Shown one piece after another: positions 60,631 through 64,000 of a DNA stretch of 64,000 bases. Under the pieces are notes generated by a model that saw only the letters and a program-made list of their open reading frames with translations, made no database searches and was not told the DNA's origin. Each line of letters begins with the position of its first letter. Position 1 is the first letter of the stretch. Both the position numbers and the translations under genes were made by a program. The DNA comes from Citrobacter amalonaticus (lineage in GTDB: Bacteria > Pseudomonadota > Gammaproteobacteria > Enterobacterales > Enterobacteriaceae). The DNA lies in the NCBI RefSeq assembly GCF_001559075.2, contig NZ_CP014015.2:992001-1056000 (forward strand), written 5' to 3'.

Positions 60631-60656
60631 TCACCCCTGGGCGAGGATCACCCCTG
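60631..60656. repeat. 9-bp direct repeats across the ygfI/nadR junction
   Basis: TCACCCCTG occurs at 60631-60639 and again at 60648-60656, separated by 8 bp. The right copy overlaps the nadR stop codon. It resembles a 9-bp target-site duplication or micro-repeat at a recombination joint. A single 9-bp repeat can be chance. Confidence 0.5.
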
Positions 60657-61880
60657 CTCACCCATCATCTCTTTGACCAGCTCGACGCAACGCAGAAAAC
60701 GGCCATCGTAATCCGCCTCCTCGACATGCACGAAGTCGATATTGTTTTCGCGCAACATCGCCACCAGCAGCGTCTGAAATTCTTTGCGGTCCACTGAGCT
60801 ACCGAGGCTGCGCAGACCGTCCGCCACCCACGGCGTGTTATTTTCCAACAGGATCACCAGGTCAAAGCGGTATTCATCGATCAACGCCTGCACAAACGGA
60901 TGCTCTCGCCCTTCGTACTTTTTGCAGAAGGCCTGAGTCGTGACGAAGTCGGTGTCGATAAACGCCACTTTATTGGCGTACTTCACTGCAAAATCAATGT
61001 ACTGCGCGTGGCCCAGCGCGATTTTATCGTAGTCAGAATATTGCAGCGCCATCTCATCCCCCCCGAGGTGAGAGAAGACATAGTCGCGGCCATACTCCCA
61101 CGCACTGGTGGTATTGAAGATATTCGCCAGCTTATTGACCAGCGTCGACTTTCCGCTCGACTCTCCGCCCAGCACCGCTACGGTACGCACGAAGAACGGC
61201 TTCACTTCGGTAGGAATATATTCCCAGTAGCGGAAGGGATTTTCACGGATTTGCGCACCGCTGATGCTCATAAAAGTGCGTTTGGGATCGATGAGCACCG
61301 TTTCGATACCCAGATGTTCCAGGTACTGCGGCGCATCAGCCTCTTCTGAGGTATAGATCCAGTTTGGCGCAATCCCCTTCTCCGCCATAAACGCGTTGAT
61401 GCCCTTGCTCCAGACGTCCCAGCCGTGCGGATACGGCTCCATCCCCTCTTCGTTGAAGGCATGAATGCGAATATTTTTCTGATATTTGAACGTTTGTAGC
61501 AGCCAGCGCAGACGATCCGACACGGTGGGCTGTTGCGACATCGCGCTGTCTTCAAACAGCGCGCGGTCGCGCGTATCGTCATAACCCATGATGATATGCA
61601 ACTCATCCACCTGGCTACAGGCGCGCTGAATCAGATAAATATGACCGGTGTGCAGCGGATAAAATTTGCCGAACACCACACCGATATTTTTCTGCTGCCG
61701 GGGAAACTCCAGCCCCAGAAAACGGTGCAACGCCTCCAGCTTTTGCGCGCTGGGGCTTTTGATCTTGGCATTGAGGAGTTGACTGAGATAGCCCTTGGTC
61801 ATTCCACTGGCATCCGCCACTTGTTGCAGGGTACAGCCCTTTTGCTTGATCGCGGTTTTCAGATAATCAAATGACGACAT
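60648..61880 (-). CDS. nadR: NadR, NMN adenylyltransferase/ribosylnicotinamide kinase and repressor
   Basis: 410 residues and three domains. An N-terminal helix-turn-helix (about 1-60, GCTLQQVADASGMTKGYLSQ) represses NAD genes. An NMNAT-like domain has VVFGKFYPLHTGHIYLI (about 68-84). A C-terminal ribosylnicotinamide kinase has the P-loop AVLGGESSGKSTLVNKL (about 230-246). The start at 61880 (MSSFDYLK) has GGAGGT upstream. It follows radA on the minus strand as in the E. coli serB-radA-nadR group, but ettA is not next to it. Confidence 0.95.
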   Translation of the reverse strand: MSSFDYLKTAIKQKGCTLQQVADASGMTKGYLSQLLNAKIKSPSAQKLEALHRFLGLEFPRQQKNIGVVFGKFYPLHTGHIYLIQRACSQVDELHIIMGYDDTRDRALFEDSAMSQQPTVSDRLRWLLQTFKYQKNIRIHAFNEEGMEPYPHGWDVWSKGINAFMAEKGIAPNWIYTSEEADAPQYLEHLGIETVLIDPKRTFMSISGAQIRENPFRYWEYIPTEVKPFFVRTVAVLGGESSGKSTLVNKLANIFNTTSAWEYGRDYVFSHLGGDEMALQYSDYDKIALGHAQYIDFAVKYANKVAFIDTDFVTTQAFCKKYEGREHPFVQALIDEYRFDLVILLENNTPWVADGLRSLGSSVDRKEFQTLLVAMLRENNIDFVHVEEADYDGRFLRCVELVKEMMGEQG

Positions 61881-61901
61881 GGGTAACCTCCGTTTCACTC
61901 A

Positions 61902-63284
61902 TTATAAGTCGTCAAATACGTTTAACGCATCCGCCAGCTTCTTGACGCCAAAAACCTGCATCCCTTCTGGCGGTTTTTTCGGCACGTTGGCCGCCGGAAC
62001 AATCGCGCGACGGAAGCCGTGTTTTGCGGCTTCTGAAATACGTTCCTGGCCGCTGGGCACCGGGCGAATCTCTCCTGCCAGCCCCACTTCGCCAAACACC
62101 ACCAGGTCCTGCGGCAGCGGCCTGTCGCGCAGACTGGAGACCATCGCCAACAATAGCGCCAGGTCCGCGCTGGTTTCTGTGACTTTGACGCCGCCCACCA
62201 CGTTAACGAACACATCCTGATCGGCCATTTGCAGACCGCCGTGACGGTGCAGCACCGCCAACAGAATCGCCAGACGGTTCTGCTCCAGCCCCACCGCCAC
62301 CCGTCGCGGGTTCGCCATCATCGAGTGATCAACCAGCGCCTGGATCTCCACCAGCAGCGGTCGCGTCCCTTCCCAGACCACCATCACCGAACTGCCGGAG
62401 GTGACCTCATCGCCACGACTCAGGAAGATCGCCGAAGGGTTGCTCACTTCGCGTAGTCCCTGTTCGGTCATCGCGAAGACCCCTAACTCATTCACCGCGC
62501 CAAAACGGTTTTTGTGGCTGCGCAGGGTGCGAAAACGGGAATCGGCATCGCCATCCAGCAATACCGAACAGTCAATGCAGTGTTCAAGCACTTTTGGCCC
62601 GGCCAACGAGCCGTCTTTGGTCACGTGACCCACCATCACAATCGCCACACCGCGCGTCTTGGCAAAGCGCGTCAGATAGGCCGCCGTCTCACGCACCTGC
62701 GCCACGCTGCCGGGCGATGACTGGATATCCGCCATGTGCATGACCTGAATGGAGTCGATCACCATCAGCTTCGGCTGTTCTTCTTCCGCAATCAGGCAGA
62801 TCTGCTCAATGCTGGTTTCCGAAAGCATGTTGAGATTGTTGGTCGGCAAACCAAGACGGTGCGCGCGCATTGCCACCTGCTGCAGGGACTCTTCCCCGGT
62901 GACGTACAGGGTTTTCATCTGCTCCGCGAGCTTGCACAGCGTCTGCAACAACAGCGTGGATTTACCCGCGCCGGGGTTACCGCCAATCAGAATCGCGCTG
63001 CCGGGAACGACGCCGCCGCCCAGCACGCGGTCAAACTCTTTAAAACCGGTGGAAAAACGCGGCAGCTCTTCCAGGCTAATATCGGAAAGCTTCTGAACCT
63101 TTGCAACGCCAGCGCTCCCGGCATAACCACTCAGTCGCTCATTACGCGCCACCGTCGGCGATGCAGCCAGGCGCACCTCTGTGATGGTGTTCCACGCATG
63201 ACAGGCGCTGCATTGCCCTTGCCAGCGCGGATAATCCGCCCCGCATTCATTACATACAAAGGCGCGTTTTGGAGCTTTTGCCAC
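61902..63284 (-). CDS. radA: RadA, RecA-like DNA branch-migration protein
   Basis: 460 residues. An N-terminal zinc finger (CNECGADYPRWQGQCSACH, about 11-29) precedes the ATPase core with Walker A GGNPGAGKSTLL (about 101-112), the RadA-specific KNRFG motif (about 257-261) and a C-terminal Lon-like domain (about 290-460). It processes recombination intermediates. It sits between nadR and serB on the minus strand. Confidence 0.96.
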   Translation of the reverse strand: MAKAPKRAFVCNECGADYPRWQGQCSACHAWNTITEVRLAASPTVARNERLSGYAGSAGVAKVQKLSDISLEELPRFSTGFKEFDRVLGGGVVPGSAILIGGNPGAGKSTLLLQTLCKLAEQMKTLYVTGEESLQQVAMRAHRLGLPTNNLNMLSETSIEQICLIAEEEQPKLMVIDSIQVMHMADIQSSPGSVAQVRETAAYLTRFAKTRGVAIVMVGHVTKDGSLAGPKVLEHCIDCSVLLDGDADSRFRTLRSHKNRFGAVNELGVFAMTEQGLREVSNPSAIFLSRGDEVTSGSSVMVVWEGTRPLLVEIQALVDHSMMANPRRVAVGLEQNRLAILLAVLHRHGGLQMADQDVFVNVVGGVKVTETSADLALLLAMVSSLRDRPLPQDLVVFGEVGLAGEIRPVPSGQERISEAAKHGFRRAIVPAANVPKKPPEGMQVFGVKKLADALNVFDDL

Positions 63285-63295
63285 GGTTTACCTCA

Positions 63296-64000
63296 TTATT
63301 TCTGGTTCATGCTGCCGGAGAGAATGCAGAACACCCCCATCAGGTCAGCGTGACGGATAGTAATCTCCGTCTTTTCATTCACTTTCGGCTTGGCATGGTA
63401 CGCAATCCCCAGCCCCGCCGTTTTGATCATCGGCAGATCGTTGGCGCCATCGCCAATCGCCACGGTCTGCGCGATCGGGATTTCATATTCCTGCGCCAGT
63501 CGGGTCAGCGTTTTGGCCTTGTACTGCGCGTCGACGATATCGCCAATCACATTGCCGGTGAATTTGCCGTCCATGATCTCCAGTTCGTTCGCCACCGCCG
63601 CCGTTAGGCGCAGTTTCTCACGCAGATATTCGGCAAAGAAGGTAAAGCCTCCGGAGGCGATCGCCACCTTCCAGCCCAGCGTTTCCAGCTTCAGCACCAG
63701 TTGCGTCAGACCGGGCATCAACGGCAGACTTTCACGTACCTGATGCAAAATATTGGCATCCGCGCCTTTCAGCGTCGCCACACGACTGCGCAGGCTGGCG
63801 GTGAAGTCGAGTTCGCCGCGCATCGCCCGTTCAGTCACTTCCGCCACCCTTTCGCCGGTACCGGCCAGTTTGGCGATCTCATCAATACACTCGATCTGAA
63901 TCGCGGTGGAGTCCATGTCCATCACCAGCAGGCCTGGAGTACGCAAATGCGGGATTTTCCCCAGCGGCGCGACGTCTAATTGCGCATCATGCGCCAGTTT
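63296..64000 (-). CDS. serB: phosphoserine phosphatase, 5' end beyond the window
   Basis: The window holds the C-terminal 234 residues; the frame stays open to base 64000, so the start lies outside. This HAD-family enzyme performs the last step of serine synthesis. The catalytic motif DMDSTAIQIE starts near 63917, motif II is IASGGFTFF, and the GDGANDLPM motif holds the Mg-binding Asp pair. It is the first gene of the serB-radA-nadR group. Confidence 0.96.
   Translation of the reverse strand, partial: KLAHDAQLDVAPLGKIPHLRTPGLLVMDMDSTAIQIECIDEIAKLAGTGERVAEVTERAMRGELDFTASLRSRVATLKGADANILHQVRESLPLMPGLTQLVLKLETLGWKVAIASGGFTFFAEYLREKLRLTAAVANELEIMDGKFTGNVIGDIVDAQYKAKTLTRLAQEYEIPIAQTVAIGDGANDLPMIKTAGLGIAYHAKPKVNEKTEITIRHADLMGVFCILSGSMNQK

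Noticed and set aside
60626..60661. N-terminal extension of ygfI by 12 residues into nadR
   Set aside because: The extension does not look like a LysR N-terminus; the ATG at 60625 gives the normal LysR start with a suitable ribosome binding site.

Overview
The window is chromosomal DNA of an enterobacterium close to Escherichia, Salmonella and Citrobacter; Citrobacter is my best guess. Almost every gene has a recognisable E. coli counterpart in the order of the 64.5 to 66 min region of E. coli (glyU through rpiA and argP). REP-like hairpins, a 6S RNA, a Sib/Ibs toxin-antitoxin pair and the prfB frameshift site are all present. The E. coli scp operon next to argP is missing, and an extra RpiR-type regulator sits in front of bglA.

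Left edge (1-662): a minus-strand tRNA-Gly(CCC). The DNA beyond its 3' end is unrecognised and has the look of an island edge. actS (ygeR) follows.

1.8-31.4 kb is a nearly uninterrupted purine and urate catabolism region. xdhABC encodes a three-subunit molybdenum hydroxylase. ygeV encodes a sigma-54 activator. ygeW-ygeX-ygeY-hyuA-yqeA encode a carbamoyltransferase-like protein, a diaminopropionate ammonia-lyase, an M20 amidohydrolase, a hydantoinase and a carbamate kinase. yqeB, yqeC and mocA are molybdenum-hydroxylase maturation genes. ygfK-ssnA-ygfM-xdhD encode a large Fe-S flavoprotein, an amidohydrolase, an FAD subunit and a second molybdenum hydroxylase. xanQ-guaD-ghxQ-uacT encode three purine permeases and guanine deaminase. 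Read together, purines are imported, guanine is deaminated, the ring is oxidised or reduced and opened, and the products are split to yield ammonia and carbamoyl phosphate, which carbamate kinase can turn into ATP. Three good -24/-12 (sigma-54) promoters lie before xdhA, ygeW and ygfK. Each has inverted repeats upstream, and two have CRP-like sites, suggesting one YgeV-controlled regulon. XdhD carries an N-terminal ferredoxin-like domain that has lost all of its cluster cysteines.

31.6-58.7 kb is ordinary core genome: idi, lysS, prfB, recJ, dsbC, xerD, fldB, ygfX/sdhE, ygfZ, yqfA, yqfB, an RpiR regulator, bglA, ygfF, gcvPHT, ubiI, ubiH, pepP, ygfB, zapA, 6S RNA, fau, sib/ibs, serA and rpiA.

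Right end (58.8-64 kb): argP and ygfI are followed directly by nadR, radA and serB. In E. coli those three lie near 99.7 min, so the ygfI/nadR boundary is a chromosome rearrangement junction. It fits an inversion roughly symmetric about the replication origin.
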